Source: Neoaquamicrobium sediminum
Lineage (GTDB): Bacteria > Pseudomonadota > Alphaproteobacteria > Rhizobiales > Rhizobiaceae
Assembly (NCBI RefSeq): GCF_013240295.1
Contig: NZ_JABETK010000004.1
Span: forward strand, 248,001-312,000
Length of the DNA stretch: 64,000 bases
Direction: 5' to 3'
The notes beneath the pieces were generated by a model. The model saw only the letters and a list, made by a program, of their open reading frames with translations, was not told the DNA's origin and did not search any database. This document shows positions 1 to 8,888 of the stretch, in pieces. Numbering within the stretch: position 1 is the first letter of the stretch; each line of letters opens with the position of its first letter. The translations under genes were made by a program, and so were the position numbers.

Positions 1-12
1 GGGTTGAGCGCT

Positions 13-2028
13 TCATTGCGAACTCTCCGAAGATGCAGGTTGGGTACCACCCAAATCTCGCACGGCCTCGCTCGCGCCAGAGGTTTTTGCCCGCCGCCAA
101 AGAACCGCAACTAGTGCAAGGGCGATTGCCAGCCCCGCCAGTTCGGTGACCCGGCTGCTCCAGATCATCATCAACGCCGCCACTGCCAAAAGTGCCCTCT
201 CGTAATGTCGGGCGGTCACGAGGAACCAGCCTTCTATGGCGATCGCCAGCAGGAAGACTCCGCAAGCGGCGGTCGCCGTCGCGATCAGGATCTGCGGCCA
301 TGCGCCGTCAAGCAGGAGCGACGTGTCGTAGATGAAGCAGAACGGAACGATGAACCCGGCCATCGCCAGTTTGAAGGCTTGATAGCCGGTCCGGTTGAGA
401 TCCGCCTTCGCGATGCTTGCTGCCGCGTAGGCAGCTAAAGCTACCGGCGGTGTCACGTTGGCGAGGATACCAAAGTAGAATGCGAAGAGATGGCTGGCGA
501 GTTCCGGGGCCCCCATCTGCACAAGGCCCGGCACGACCAGCACCGCGACCGTCAGGTAGACCGCCGGCGTCGGCAGACCCATGCCTAGAACCAGGGCAAT
601 GATGGCCGTCAGCACCAGTGCGACAGGAAGAACTCCGTTTGACGTCTGAACCACAAAATCCGCAAGCAGATTACCCGCCCCAGACACCCACACCGTCCCC
701 ATCAGGATGCCTGCACCGGCGACCGCCACCGCAACTGCGAGGTTGTTCGCGATGCCGTCCACGACCGACTCGACATATGAAACCATTGTCACGCGGGTAC
801 TGGCGCGCAGGAGTGAAAGCACAAGCAACGCACCCAGCCCGATCAGGGCCGATCGCTGCGGCGACATGCCGAAGAAGAACGGCGCAACAAGCGCGGCGAT
901 CGCAAGCAGGAAATGACCACCGCTGAGCAGAACCGGCCACAGGCGCGGCAGAGCACCCTCAACCTGGCTTAGTTTGTTGCGATGCGCGCGTAATCCGATC
1001 TGCGCGAAGATGGCGAAGAAGTAGAGCCCGGCAGGGATGATCGCCGCGATGACGATGTCCCAGTAATTTCGGCCGAGAAATCCCGCCATTAGGAATGCGG
1101 CCGAGCCGAGGATTGGCGGCATGATCTGGGCCCCGGAGGAGGCGACGGCCTCCACCGCACCGGCATATTCCGGACGGAAACCGGAGCGCTTCATCAGCGG
1201 GATGGTAAAGCTGCCAGTGCCCGCCACGTTGCCGACTACCGAGCCCGAGGCAGTGCCCAGCATGGCGCTCGACGCCACCGCAACATGGGCCGGTCCGCCG
1301 GGCCTTCGCCCCATGATGGCCAGCGAAAGATCCTGGAAGAACAAGACCGCGTTGGTGCGGACCAACATGGCTCCGAAGATCAGAAAGATCATAAGATAGG
1401 TGGCGGCCACCGCGGTGGTGGGGCCGAATATACCCTGGTCCTGCATGAACAGGATTTCCACCAATGTACGCCAGTTGACGTTCGGCGCGCTGAAGGCGCC
1501 GGGGAAATACTCTCCGAACAGGGCCTGTACGATGAAGAGCACAATGATCGCGATCATCGGCCAGCCGAGATAGCGCCGCGTGGCTTCCAGCACCGCCACG
1601 AGGTAAGTGACGCCGAAAAACATATCCGCGCCGTTGGGGAATCCGATCCTGCGCGCAAAGCTGGTATAGTCGCCGAAGACATAGATCATTCCGGCAAACA
1701 TCAGCCCCATCAGGACCACATCCGGCAGAAGGCCTGCGATACCGCGTGCCTGCCAGTGCCGGCCGGTTGCCGACTTCGCAAGCAAGGCGAGCGAAATGGA
1801 AGCAAACACGAAGGCTATTCTCTGCAGATAGCCAGTGATGGTGCCGAAGGCCGCGGTGTAGATCAGCAGGATGGCAATCGACAGGCTGAAGAACATGATC
1901 GTCACGGCCAGCGCCCGCTGAAGCGGTGTTCCCGCGACAATCACAGTTCGCAGTGGCGCCGTGACCGCGTCGTCGCTTGCAAGCGCGGCCACCCTGTCCG
2001 GCACTTCATCCATGGTAGACGAAGACAT
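13..2028 (-). CDS. TAXI-type TRAP transporter, fused small/large permease
   Basis: Inner-membrane permease of a tripartite ATP-independent periplasmic transporter of the TAXI type, in which the 4TM (DctQ-like) and 12TM (DctM-like) parts are fused in one 671-residue chain. Hydrophobic segments fill the protein from about residue 38, and the large-subunit glycine-rich signature GTASGSVVGNVAG lies at about 258-270. A GGGAGGA ribosome site sits six bases before the ATG at 2028. It is the last gene of a leftward operon after the matching TAXI binding protein and a CoA-transferase, so it should import an organic acid that is then activated with CoA. The substrate cannot be read from the sequence. 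Family assignment is secure. Confidence 0.95.
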   Translation of the reverse strand: MSSSTMDEVPDRVAALASDDAVTAPLRTVIVAGTPLQRALAVTIMFFSLSIAILLIYTAAFGTITGYLQRIAFVFASISLALLAKSATGRHWQARGIAGLLPDVVLMGLMFAGMIYVFGDYTSFARRIGFPNGADMFFGVTYLVAVLEATRRYLGWPMIAIIVLFIVQALFGEYFPGAFSAPNVNWRTLVEILFMQDQGIFGPTTAVAATYLMIFLIFGAMLVRTNAVLFFQDLSLAIMGRRPGGPAHVAVASSAMLGTASGSVVGNVAGTGSFTIPLMKRSGFRPEYAGAVEAVASSGAQIMPPILGSAAFLMAGFLGRNYWDIVIAAIIPAGLYFFAIFAQIGLRAHRNKLSQVEGALPRLWPVLLSGGHFLLAIAALVAPFFFGMSPQRSALIGLGALLVLSLLRASTRVTMVSYVESVVDGIANNLAVAVAVAGAGILMGTVWVSGAGNLLADFVVQTSNGVLPVALVLTAIIALVLGMGLPTPAVYLTVAVLVVPGLVQMGAPELASHLFAFYFGILANVTPPVALAAYAAASIAKADLNRTGYQAFKLAMAGFIVPFCFIYDTSLLLDGAWPQILIATATAACGVFLLAIAIEGWFLVTARHYERALLAVAALMMIWSSRVTELAGLAIALALVAVLWRRAKTSGASEAVRDLGGTQPASSESSQ

Positions 2029-2050
2029 GCGCAGTCCTCCCTTTCATGAA

Positions 2051-2078
2051 GGCGCGGCGGACGCCAGCCCGCCACGCC
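2051..2078 (-). terminator. Intercistronic hairpin between TAXI binding protein and permease
   Basis: Ten-base inverted repeat (2051-2060 with 2069-2078, one wobble pair) around an eight-base loop, just after the binding-protein stop on the minus strand and before the permease ribosome site. There is no T-tract. Such hairpins commonly stabilise the binding-protein part of a transport mRNA or attenuate read-through; that role is inferred. Confidence 0.45.
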
Positions 2079-2090
2079 GTCATGTTTACG

Positions 2091-3132
2091 TCAGGGTGTG
2101 TCGTTGCCTGCGGCGATGTAGTTGATATCGATCCCGGCCTCCTCAAAGCAGCGCTTCGCACCGGGATGGAGTGGGATGAACACCGTTGCAGCCGCGCGCG
2201 GCGCCATCGTCTCGGCGCCGGCCCAGCCTGGCACCACATCGCCCCAAACCTTGGCGCCGTCGCCTACATAGAGCTGCTTGCACAGCTCGTAGACCGTCTC
2301 TTCCGGCACATCCTTGTGCACGATGTAACCGATCGAAAGCTGGATGCCGCTGACCTCTTCCTTCTGCCAGTCATAGGTTTGGGCGGGCATGTCGTTGCGC
2401 GAGAAAGTCGGATAGTTCTCCATCAAGGCGTTGAGCACCGGTTCGTCCATCGTGACGAGCCGTGGCGAGTTGTTGGCTGCGAACTGAGTAATGATCGGCC
2501 GGATGGTCACCAGTGAAGAAGACCGCGTCCAGCTGGCCATCGCCCATCATTTCGAACTGCTGATTCCAGTCGCCGGTCATCACCAGCCCACCGTTCGCGG
2601 CGATCTTGTCGTAGGAAAGATCAACGCCGCCGAGCGCCACCTCCACCATCGTCGCGGTCAAGCTGTCGGCGGGACCGACGCCGATACGCTTGTCGGCGAG
2701 ATCCGCCCAGCTCTTGATGTCGCTGTCTTCGGTGGTGACGAAAGTCGGGCTCGCCGAGGGACGCTTGAGGAAGCCAAGGTAGCCGCCGAGATAGCGCATG
2801 TCGCGCATCTTATCCCGTCCCTCGAAAGTCCGCGTTCCAGTCCACGCATCAAGAACGTTTTCACCGACGCCGTGGCCGAACTGAGCCTCGCCGGTCTGGA
2901 CACGCGGCGGCGCGGCGGCTGCCGTGCCCGGCAGCCTACGGATCTGAACCGTATCTTCCGGGAAAGTCCGCTTCAGCGCCTCCTCCAGCACCGTGAAGGC
3001 CAGGTCGCTCGTCGATCCCGCCGACCCTCGACCAATGATGACGAACGATTTCGTTTCGGCATGCACCGGTGCCAGTGTCACAAAGCTCGCCGCGGCGACG
3101 ACCGCGGACATGACCAGTGTTCTTATCCTCAT
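2091..3132 (-). pseudogene. TAXI family TRAP transporter solute-binding protein (frameshifted)
   Basis: Periplasmic binding subunit that would deliver substrate to the fused TRAP permease downstream. Frame 1 (3132 to about 2500) has a signal peptide ending in APVHA and the family segment IIGRGSAGSTSDLAF, and carries the DAVFFTG motif. The rest of the fold (IITQFAANNSPRLV to the C-terminus at 2091) continues in another frame. Joining them near 2490-2515, by removing one base or adding two, gives about 346 residues, slightly longer than the ~320-330 typical of the family. The start is set by GGGAGGAAAG before the ATG. Everything else looks intact, so this is a recent lesion or a sequence error. 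Confidence 0.85.
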
Positions 3133-3162
3133 TGCACTTTCCTCCCTAGTTGATCCTGTGTG

Positions 3163-4353
3163 TCAGCCCTTTTTGACGGCTCCCGTCTCCAGCAGCGCCT
3201 GTGCTTCCTCCGGCTCGAAACCGATCGCCTCCAACACGGCTTTGCTATGCTCACCGATACGCGGCGCATGGCGCGGCACAGATTGGTCGCGACCTACCTG
3301 ACGTGGCGTGATCGCCGGCATGCGTCGCCCATCCACCGCAATGACATTGGCGCGCGCGACAACCTGCGGATGTTCCTCAATGTCTCCGGCGTCGTGCACT
3401 GGGCCGACAACCACGTCACACTCCCTCGCCATGCGGAGCACGTCCGCAGCGGGGCGTGCGCCAATCCAGGTTGCGATCTCCGCGTCCAGAGCGTCCATAT
3501 TCTCGCGCCTGGCAGCGGGGGTGGCGAAACGGGGGTCCTGCGCGAGTGCCGGCCCTCCGATCATTGCCAGGAAGCGCGCCGCAACCGGCTGCGTCGCAGC
3601 CGAGACCGTGATCAGGCGTCCGTCGCTGGTCTTGAAAATGTTTCCAATGTTGGAGTTCATCGGAAAGCGGTTGCCATTGCGGCGTTCGGCCCGGTCGAGG
3701 CCCGAGGCGATGGCAACCTGCCATTCGTTCATTCGCATCAACGCCTCATGCAGTGCAAAGCGTAAGGGGCGTGGGGTACGATCCGCCAGTCTGGCAGCGC
3801 GCAGCTCGGCGAGAGCTGCCGAAAGCGCAAGCGTGCCGGCACAGTAGTCTGCGAGCGGCAGTTCGGGCGCGACGCCGAAACCGTCTGCGGCGCCCGTCAG
3901 CGCCATGACACCCGACGCGGCCGCGGCGAATTCGCTGCGCGTGCTCCAGGGCCACAAATCGCGACGGTCCGCGCCCGTTGCATGCAGGCAAACGTCGAGC
4001 AGCTGCGGCCCCAATCGGTCTGACAGACAATGGGCGAATGCCCACTCGTCGCGAAACAGGATGCCACTCCGCCCTTCCAGTCGGCTGAGGACGGCGGCAA
4101 ATTCAGGCTTATGCTCATCGAGGCAAAGCGACAGCTTTCCGCGGCCCAGCGCGGCCCACCAGTGTGCCTGCACAGATTCCGGACCCAACCGGCGCAGCGG
4201 CGATCCTGCGGCGGGCTCGCATACGATGACCGTCGCGCCGTGGTCTGCAGCCAGCGCCGCCGCAAAAGCAGCCGCGGGCGTAGCGGTGATCTCGACAACG
4301 ATAAGGCCGGCCAGTGGACGCGCAACATCGGCGCGGACAGCTTCTTGAGGCAC
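3163..4353 (-). CDS. CaiB/BaiF family CoA-transferase
   Basis: Class III CoA-transferase (formyl-CoA/carnitine-CoA transferase fold) that would move CoA from an acyl-CoA donor to a carboxylate. I chose the GTG start at 4353 because GGGAGGAAG lies about eight bases upstream and the CaiB-type N-terminus (LAGLIVVEITATPAA) begins about 11 residues later; longer frames run into the divergent LysR gene. Length is 396 residues, normal for the family. It is first in an operon with the TAXI TRAP genes and divergent from the LysR gene at 4454, so it probably activates the imported acid and is controlled by that LysR protein. The N-terminal half is more divergent than in the other two CoA-transferases of the window. 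Confidence 0.9.
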   Translation of the reverse strand: MPQEAVRADVARPLAGLIVVEITATPAAAFAAALAADHGATVIVCEPAAGSPLRRLGPESVQAHWWAALGRGKLSLCLDEHKPEFAAVLSRLEGRSGILFRDEWAFAHCLSDRLGPQLLDVCLHATGADRRDLWPWSTRSEFAAAASGVMALTGAADGFGVAPELPLADYCAGTLALSAALAELRAARLADRTPRPLRFALHEALMRMNEWQVAIASGLDRAERRNGNRFPMNSNIGNIFKTSDGRLITVSAATQPVAARFLAMIGGPALAQDPRFATPAARRENMDALDAEIATWIGARPAADVLRMARECDVVVGPVHDAGDIEEHPQVVARANVIAVDGRRMPAITPRQVGRDQSVPRHAPRIGEHSKAVLEAIGFEPEEAQALLETGAVKKG

Positions 4354-4453
4354 CGTATGCACTTCCTCCCGATCGCATAAAGTGTGTGTGGCAACACTCT
4401 GGCGATAGGAAAGACTTGTCAAACGAGGACATCTCATCAATAGATTGGGATAA

Positions 4454-5350
4454 ATGATCAATGTGACGCTTAGTCAGCTGGAAACGTTTATCGCCGTGGC
4501 CGAGCGGCAAGGGTTTCACGCTGCCGCTCGGCACCTCCACCTTTCTCAATCCGCGGTGAGTCTACGCGTGAGCCTTCTGGAGCAGAGGCTCGGGCTGCGC
4601 CTTTTCGAGCGCACCACGCGAAGCGTATCGCTCACGCCGGAAGGGGAACGCCTGCTCAACACCGCACGCCACACACTGCACGATATCGAGCAGCTCATTT
4701 TTCAGCTTTCTGATGAAGGTGCCCTCAACAGGGGGCGCTTCCGCATGGCCGCACTTCCGTCCACCGCAGCAACGATTGTGCCGGTCGCTCTTGCCGGGTT
4801 CCACGAACGCCATCCAAATATTCAGATCCATGTGATCGATACGGTTGCTGATAGGGCGGTCTCGGCCGTTCTTACGGGTGATGTCGAGTTTGCATTGACG
4901 ACCGGGGTGCAGCAGCCGCCCGGCCTCGTCTTCGAGCAACTGTTTACCGACGAGTGCCTCGTCGTTGTCCCTCACGACCATCCATTCGCGAAGGATAGCT
5001 CGGTCGACATTACGCGGCTGGCCGACGTACCATTGCTGTTACCAGTTGTCGGCTCGGCGTTCCGCGCGGAGATCGATATTGCTTTCGCGACAGCCGGCCT
5101 GAAGCCGGTGGCCGAACGTGAGGCGATCAACCTCGCGACCTTGATGGCCTATGCCGAGGTCGGGATGGGTATCACCTTCGTTCCTTCGATGATGAGCCAT
5201 CGGCTCGATCTGTCGCGCTGCCGCGCACTGCGCCTTGCGCCGGCCCCGCTGATGCGCGACTTCGGGATTCTGAAGAGGGAGGGACGCCCGCTTGCGCCAG
5301 CGGCATCCGCCTTCGCGACGTTTCTGAAAACGATGATGAACTCGTCCTGA
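4454..5350 (+). CDS. LysR family transcriptional regulator
   Basis: 298-residue LysR-type regulator. The N-terminal winged HTH (residues 1-60) has the classic pattern with AARHLHLSQSAVSLRVSLLEQ and RLFERTTRSVSLTPEG. The remaining ~210 residues form the two-lobed effector domain (RFRMAALPSTAATIVP through GMGITFVPSM). It is divergent from the CoA-transferase/TAXI TRAP operon across a 100-base gap that contains a short CAAT-AG-ATTG inverted repeat at 4438-4447. It is therefore the likely regulator of that operon, responding to its substrate or CoA-pathway intermediate; this last point is inference. Confidence 0.95.
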   Translation: MINVTLSQLETFIAVAERQGFHAAARHLHLSQSAVSLRVSLLEQRLGLRLFERTTRSVSLTPEGERLLNTARHTLHDIEQLIFQLSDEGALNRGRFRMAALPSTAATIVPVALAGFHERHPNIQIHVIDTVADRAVSAVLTGDVEFALTTGVQQPPGLVFEQLFTDECLVVVPHDHPFAKDSSVDITRLADVPLLLPVVGSAFRAEIDIAFATAGLKPVAEREAINLATLMAYAEVGMGITFVPSMMSHRLDLSRCRALRLAPAPLMRDFGILKREGRPLAPAASAFATFLKTMMNSS

Positions 5351-5499
5351 TCGCACGATCGGAGCGCGTCGCCTGAAGTGCGCTGCCTCGGGAGTTAGCT
5401 TGGTGCACCGCTGGACGAAGTAGCATCCATCTATGACAACGAGGGGGCGTCAATGAGAAGGGGGATAGAGGCAACCCAGAGCTGGACAGCCCGACCTGA

Positions 5500-5658
5500 C
5501 GTCTTGGCACCGGCCGCACACTTGCTGAACCAGATCGGAGATGTATCGGCTTCGGCTCGGCTCGCACCTACCTTTCCCGCATCTTCAGCAAGACGGGCGC
5601 CAATCAACAGAGCCAGCTTGTTGCCTTGCTCAAGTCGACGCAGCCGATGCTTCCGTAG
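5500..5658 (+). pseudogene. Remnant of a LuxR-type HTH regulator (C-terminus only)
   Basis: In the 470-base gap between the LysR gene and recQ, one frame reads GTGRTLAE and then SARTYLSRIFSKTGANQQSQ, followed by LVALLKSTQPMLP and a TAG stop at 5656-5658. This is the recognition-helix end of a GerE/LuxR-type domain of the kind found in large alphaproteobacterial LuxR regulators. The frame has a stop upstream at 5497-5499, no start codon and no N-terminal effector domain, and the segment between LAE and the recognition helix looks scrambled. Only about the last 50 codons survive. I see nothing recognisable in 5351-5499 or 5659-5820. Confidence 0.65.
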
Positions 5659-5820
5659 GCACATCGGACAGCGCGGAACGCGAAGACATGCAGTGCACAT
5701 TGTCCAGCGGAACGAAAATCAGAATGCCTTGTGTCAAACGGTTATGGCTCTTCGTCCAGGAATTCATTTCCGATCAAAGCTGCTATGAAGGGCGCTGATT
5801 GATTCCCACCCCTGAAGACG

Positions 5821-7620
5821 ATGCCCGCCGACGCCCTCGAAATCCTCAAGACTGTTTACGGTTACGATGCTTTCAGGGGACTGCAGGCGCGTATTGTCGA
5901 GCATGTCATAGACGGCGGGAACGCCTTCGTGCTGATGCCGACGGGCGGGGGAAAGTCACTCTGCTACCAGATCCCGGCGATCGTCCGGCCCGGCATGGGC
6001 CTCGTCGTTTCGCCGCTGCTGGCGTTGATGGCCGATCAGGTCGCGGCCTTGCGGCAGGCGGGCGTGAGGGCCGCGGCACTCAATTCGGACCTGCCCGCCG
6101 ACGAACGCAGCGCATTGTGGCGCGACATCCAAGATGGCGCCCTGGACCTGCTTTACGTGGCACCCGAAACGCTGCTGCGTACTGACGTACTGAGGCGGCT
6201 CGAACAGGTACACCTATCGCTGATCGCCATCGACGAGGCGCACTGCCTGTCGCAGTGGGGACACGACTTCCGCCCCTCCTACCGTCAGCTCGACGCGCTT
6301 GTGAGGCAGTTCCCCGACACGCCACGCATGGCGCTGACGGCGACCGCCGACGAACCGACGCGCGCCGAAATCCTCTCTCATCTGAAGATCGCGGAAGCCG
6401 ACGCCTTCATCGCCGGCTTCGACCGTCCCAACATCCGCTACGCAATCGAGGAGAAGGACAGTCCGCGCGCGCAACTGAAGGAGTTCCTCAAACGCCACGA
6501 AGGCGAGAGCGGCATCGTCTACTGCCTGTCAAAGCGCAAGACCGACGAAACCGCAATCTGGCTGCGCGATCAGGGTTACGATGCCCTCTCATATCACGCA
6601 GGCATGGACAAGGCGGCGCGCGAGGCCAACCAGACGCGGTTCCAGCATGGCGATGCGGTGATCATGGTCGCCACCATTGCCTTCGGCATGGGCATCGACA
6701 AGCCGGATGTGCGCTTCGTCGCTCATCTCGACCTGCCGGGCAGCATCGAGGCCTATTACCAGGAGACGGGCCGCGCCGGGCGCGACGGCCTGCCGGCCGA
6801 TGCTCTCATGCTTTACGGCTATGAGGACATCGCGCTGCGCAGCCGGTTCATCGAGGAATCGGACGCGCCCGATCCGCGAAAGCGCATGGAGCGTCAGAAG
6901 CTGGATGCGCTGCTCGGGCTGGCGGAGACTGCCGGCTGCCGCCGGCAGGCGCTTCTGTCCTATTTCGGCGACACGGGCGAGCCGTGCGGCAATTGCGACA
7001 CCTGCGCCGATCCACCAAAGCTTTTCGACGGCACCGTCGCCGCGCAGAAGGCGCTATCCTGCATCTACCGCACCGGCGAACGTTTCGGTCAGGCCTATAT
7101 CGTCGACGTGCTGCTTGGGGTGCATAACGATCGCATCGCTCAGTTCGGACACGACCGGATTTCCACATTCGGCATCGGCACAGAGCACGATAGCCGCACC
7201 TGGCGGGCGATCGTGCGCCAGTTGATCGCTCTGCGCCTGGTTGACGTCGATCTCGCCGGCCATGGTGGGCTATCGATTGCGCAGGCAGGCCGCGACTTCC
7301 TGCGGGAGAAATCAGCCCTCATGCTGCGTGTGCCCGCGCCGCCGCGCGCCCGACGCGGCAAGGTATCGCGCATGACGGCGCAGGCGGCCGTATCCGAGGG
7401 CGATCGCGACCTGTTCGAGGCGCTCCGACAGAAGCGTACGGAAATGGCCCGCGCGCAGAACGTACCGCCCTACGTGATCTTCCATGACAAGACCCTGATC
7501 GAAATCGCGGCTGCGAAGCCTTCGTCCCGCGCCGAAATGGCGAACGTGCCGGGCGTCGGCGAGGCCAAGCTCGATCGCTACGGTCCGGCTTTCCTGACCG
7601 TAATTGCCCAGCACGCGTGA
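5821..7620 (+). CDS. recQ: ATP-dependent DNA helicase RecQ
   Basis: 3'-5' DNA helicase of recombination and fork repair, 599 residues, the usual bacterial RecQ length. Walker A PTGGGKS is at residues 40-46, the DEAH box at 138-141 with the following HCLSQWGHDFRPSY aromatic-rich loop, and motif VI in QETGRAGRDG. A zinc-binding cysteine set (CRRQALLSYFGD, then CGNCDTC) sits in the RQC region, and a C-terminal HRDC domain covers about 520-599 (DLFEALRQKRTEMAR to GVGEAKLDRYG). It is a stand-alone gene ending at a shared hairpin with the convergent peptidase gene, and is the only housekeeping-type gene in the window. Confidence 0.98.
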   Translation: MPADALEILKTVYGYDAFRGLQARIVEHVIDGGNAFVLMPTGGGKSLCYQIPAIVRPGMGLVVSPLLALMADQVAALRQAGVRAAALNSDLPADERSALWRDIQDGALDLLYVAPETLLRTDVLRRLEQVHLSLIAIDEAHCLSQWGHDFRPSYRQLDALVRQFPDTPRMALTATADEPTRAEILSHLKIAEADAFIAGFDRPNIRYAIEEKDSPRAQLKEFLKRHEGESGIVYCLSKRKTDETAIWLRDQGYDALSYHAGMDKAAREANQTRFQHGDAVIMVATIAFGMGIDKPDVRFVAHLDLPGSIEAYYQETGRAGRDGLPADALMLYGYEDIALRSRFIEESDAPDPRKRMERQKLDALLGLAETAGCRRQALLSYFGDTGEPCGNCDTCADPPKLFDGTVAAQKALSCIYRTGERFGQAYIVDVLLGVHNDRIAQFGHDRISTFGIGTEHDSRTWRAIVRQLIALRLVDVDLAGHGGLSIAQAGRDFLREKSALMLRVPAPPRARRGKVSRMTAQAAVSEGDRDLFEALRQKRTEMARAQNVPPYVIFHDKTLIEIAAAKPSSRAEMANVPGVGEAKLDRYGPAFLTVIAQHA

Positions 7621-7663
7621 AGGAGCTTCGGCGCTCTTCCACATGAAACTCCCAACACCAGAC

Positions 7664-7696
7664 TGCCTCCGCGCGGATATAGTCCGCACGGAGGCA
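7664..7696. terminator. Bidirectional hairpin between convergent recQ and P1 peptidase genes
   Basis: Fourteen-base inverted repeat (7664-7677 with 7683-7696, one wobble pair) around a five-base loop, placed between the recQ stop and the stop of the convergent peptidase gene. T-tracts are poor on both sides, so the terminator call rests on stem strength and position. Confidence 0.7.
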
Positions 7697-7715
7697 ACAG
7701 CGTGCCTTCAAGCAG

Positions 7716-8840
7716 CTATTCGCCGCTGCAGGCTCCGGGGAAACGCACGCAATAGGTCTCGCCCAGTTCCGGATCGGCATTGAGCACCGCATGGGTGATC
7801 GCACGCGCATAGACATCGGCCGCTACTGAAAGGATGTCGCGGAACTGCGATGCCTCGACGAAATTCGACTGCGCGACCGTCGACGGATCGTCGCCGAGCG
7901 TCACGGCAAACACGGTGTCGCCGTCGCTGGTCGAGTGCGCCGGACGAATGGCCCGGGCCATTCCGTCATTGGCGACGATGGCAAGCCGCTCGGTCTGGCC
8001 AGCCGTGAGCGGCGCGCTCGTGGCAACCACGCCGATCGTCGTGTTCTCGCCGGGGCGGATCAGTTCCATGTCCTTCGGCGACGTCGAACAGCCCTGCGGC
8101 GGCACCTTGATGTCACCAAACTCGTCGTCGAGCTCGAGCCACAGCGTGTAGAGTTCGCAATTGGCATTGACGTTGTAGACGCGCCCGGCCGGGTTGACGA
8201 CGACCAGTGCGCCGACGATGGTGCCGTCTGCCATCACGGCGCTGGCAGTGCCGAGGCCGCTTTTCATGCCGGCTGCGCGCGCGCCCGTGCCCGCCCCGAC
8301 GCTGCCCTGCTCAACAGGGCCGTCCTTGGCGTTGCTGGCGGCAACGTAGCCGTCCTCGCATGGCTTGTCGCCGCGTCCGGGAGGGGCATCGACATCGCTG
8401 CGTCCGAGATCGAAGATGATCGCCCCGGGCACATGCGCCCGCCCGCCATAGGTCCATCCCTTTTCGTCGAGGAACTTGACCACGCCGCAGGCCGTGTCGA
8501 GGCCGTAGATGCTGCCCCCGCTCAACGTGAGGCCGTGCATGACGACACGTTGAGCGTCCTGATGCTGAGCGGTCAGAAGCGCGGCCAGGCGCGTGCCCGG
8601 AGCACCGCCGCTTGGCGACATGCCCATCAGTGCGCCTTCCGGAAAGAGCAGCGCCGTGGTGCCAGTCTGCGCATCCTTGCGGGTGCTGTGCCCGACGAGA
8701 ATGCCCGGCACGTCCGTGATGGCGTTATTGGGGCCTGTCTTCAGGTCCACAACCGGAATGGGTGCCTGTGCGTGGGCAAGGCCGGCCGCTAGCATCCCGC
8801 CCGCGACGAGCGCCGATTTGAGGGTGATTTTAAACGACAT
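7716..8840 (-). CDS. P1 family peptidase (DmpA/NylC-like N-terminal nucleophile hydrolase)
   Basis: 374-residue member of the P1/S58 family (L-aminopeptidase/D-esterase, DmpA; NylC is a relative), whose members mature by self-cleavage and hydrolyse small amides or peptides. Residues 1-24 form a Sec signal peptide (ALVAGGMLAAGLAHA), so the enzyme is exported. Family landmarks are GILVGHSTRKDAQTGTTALL, SPSGGAPGTR, LSGGSIYGLDTACGVVK and the GALVVVN segment near the self-cleavage region; I cannot name the nucleophile with certainty. AGGAGG precedes the ATG. It follows the amidase gene in the same direction, which suggests joint breakdown of amide-linked compounds. Confidence 0.88.
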   Translation of the reverse strand: MSFKITLKSALVAGGMLAAGLAHAQAPIPVVDLKTGPNNAITDVPGILVGHSTRKDAQTGTTALLFPEGALMGMSPSGGAPGTRLAALLTAQHQDAQRVVMHGLTLSGGSIYGLDTACGVVKFLDEKGWTYGGRAHVPGAIIFDLGRSDVDAPPGRGDKPCEDGYVAASNAKDGPVEQGSVGAGTGARAAGMKSGLGTASAVMADGTIVGALVVVNPAGRVYNVNANCELYTLWLELDDEFGDIKVPPQGCSTSPKDMELIRPGENTTIGVVATSAPLTAGQTERLAIVANDGMARAIRPAHSTSDGDTVFAVTLGDDPSTVAQSNFVEASQFRDILSVAADVYARAITHAVLNADPELGETYCVRFPGACSGE

Positions 8841-8888
8841 TCTTGTCCTCCTTTGTCGTTGAAACCCGCCGGCGAAGCCTCGCCGAAC

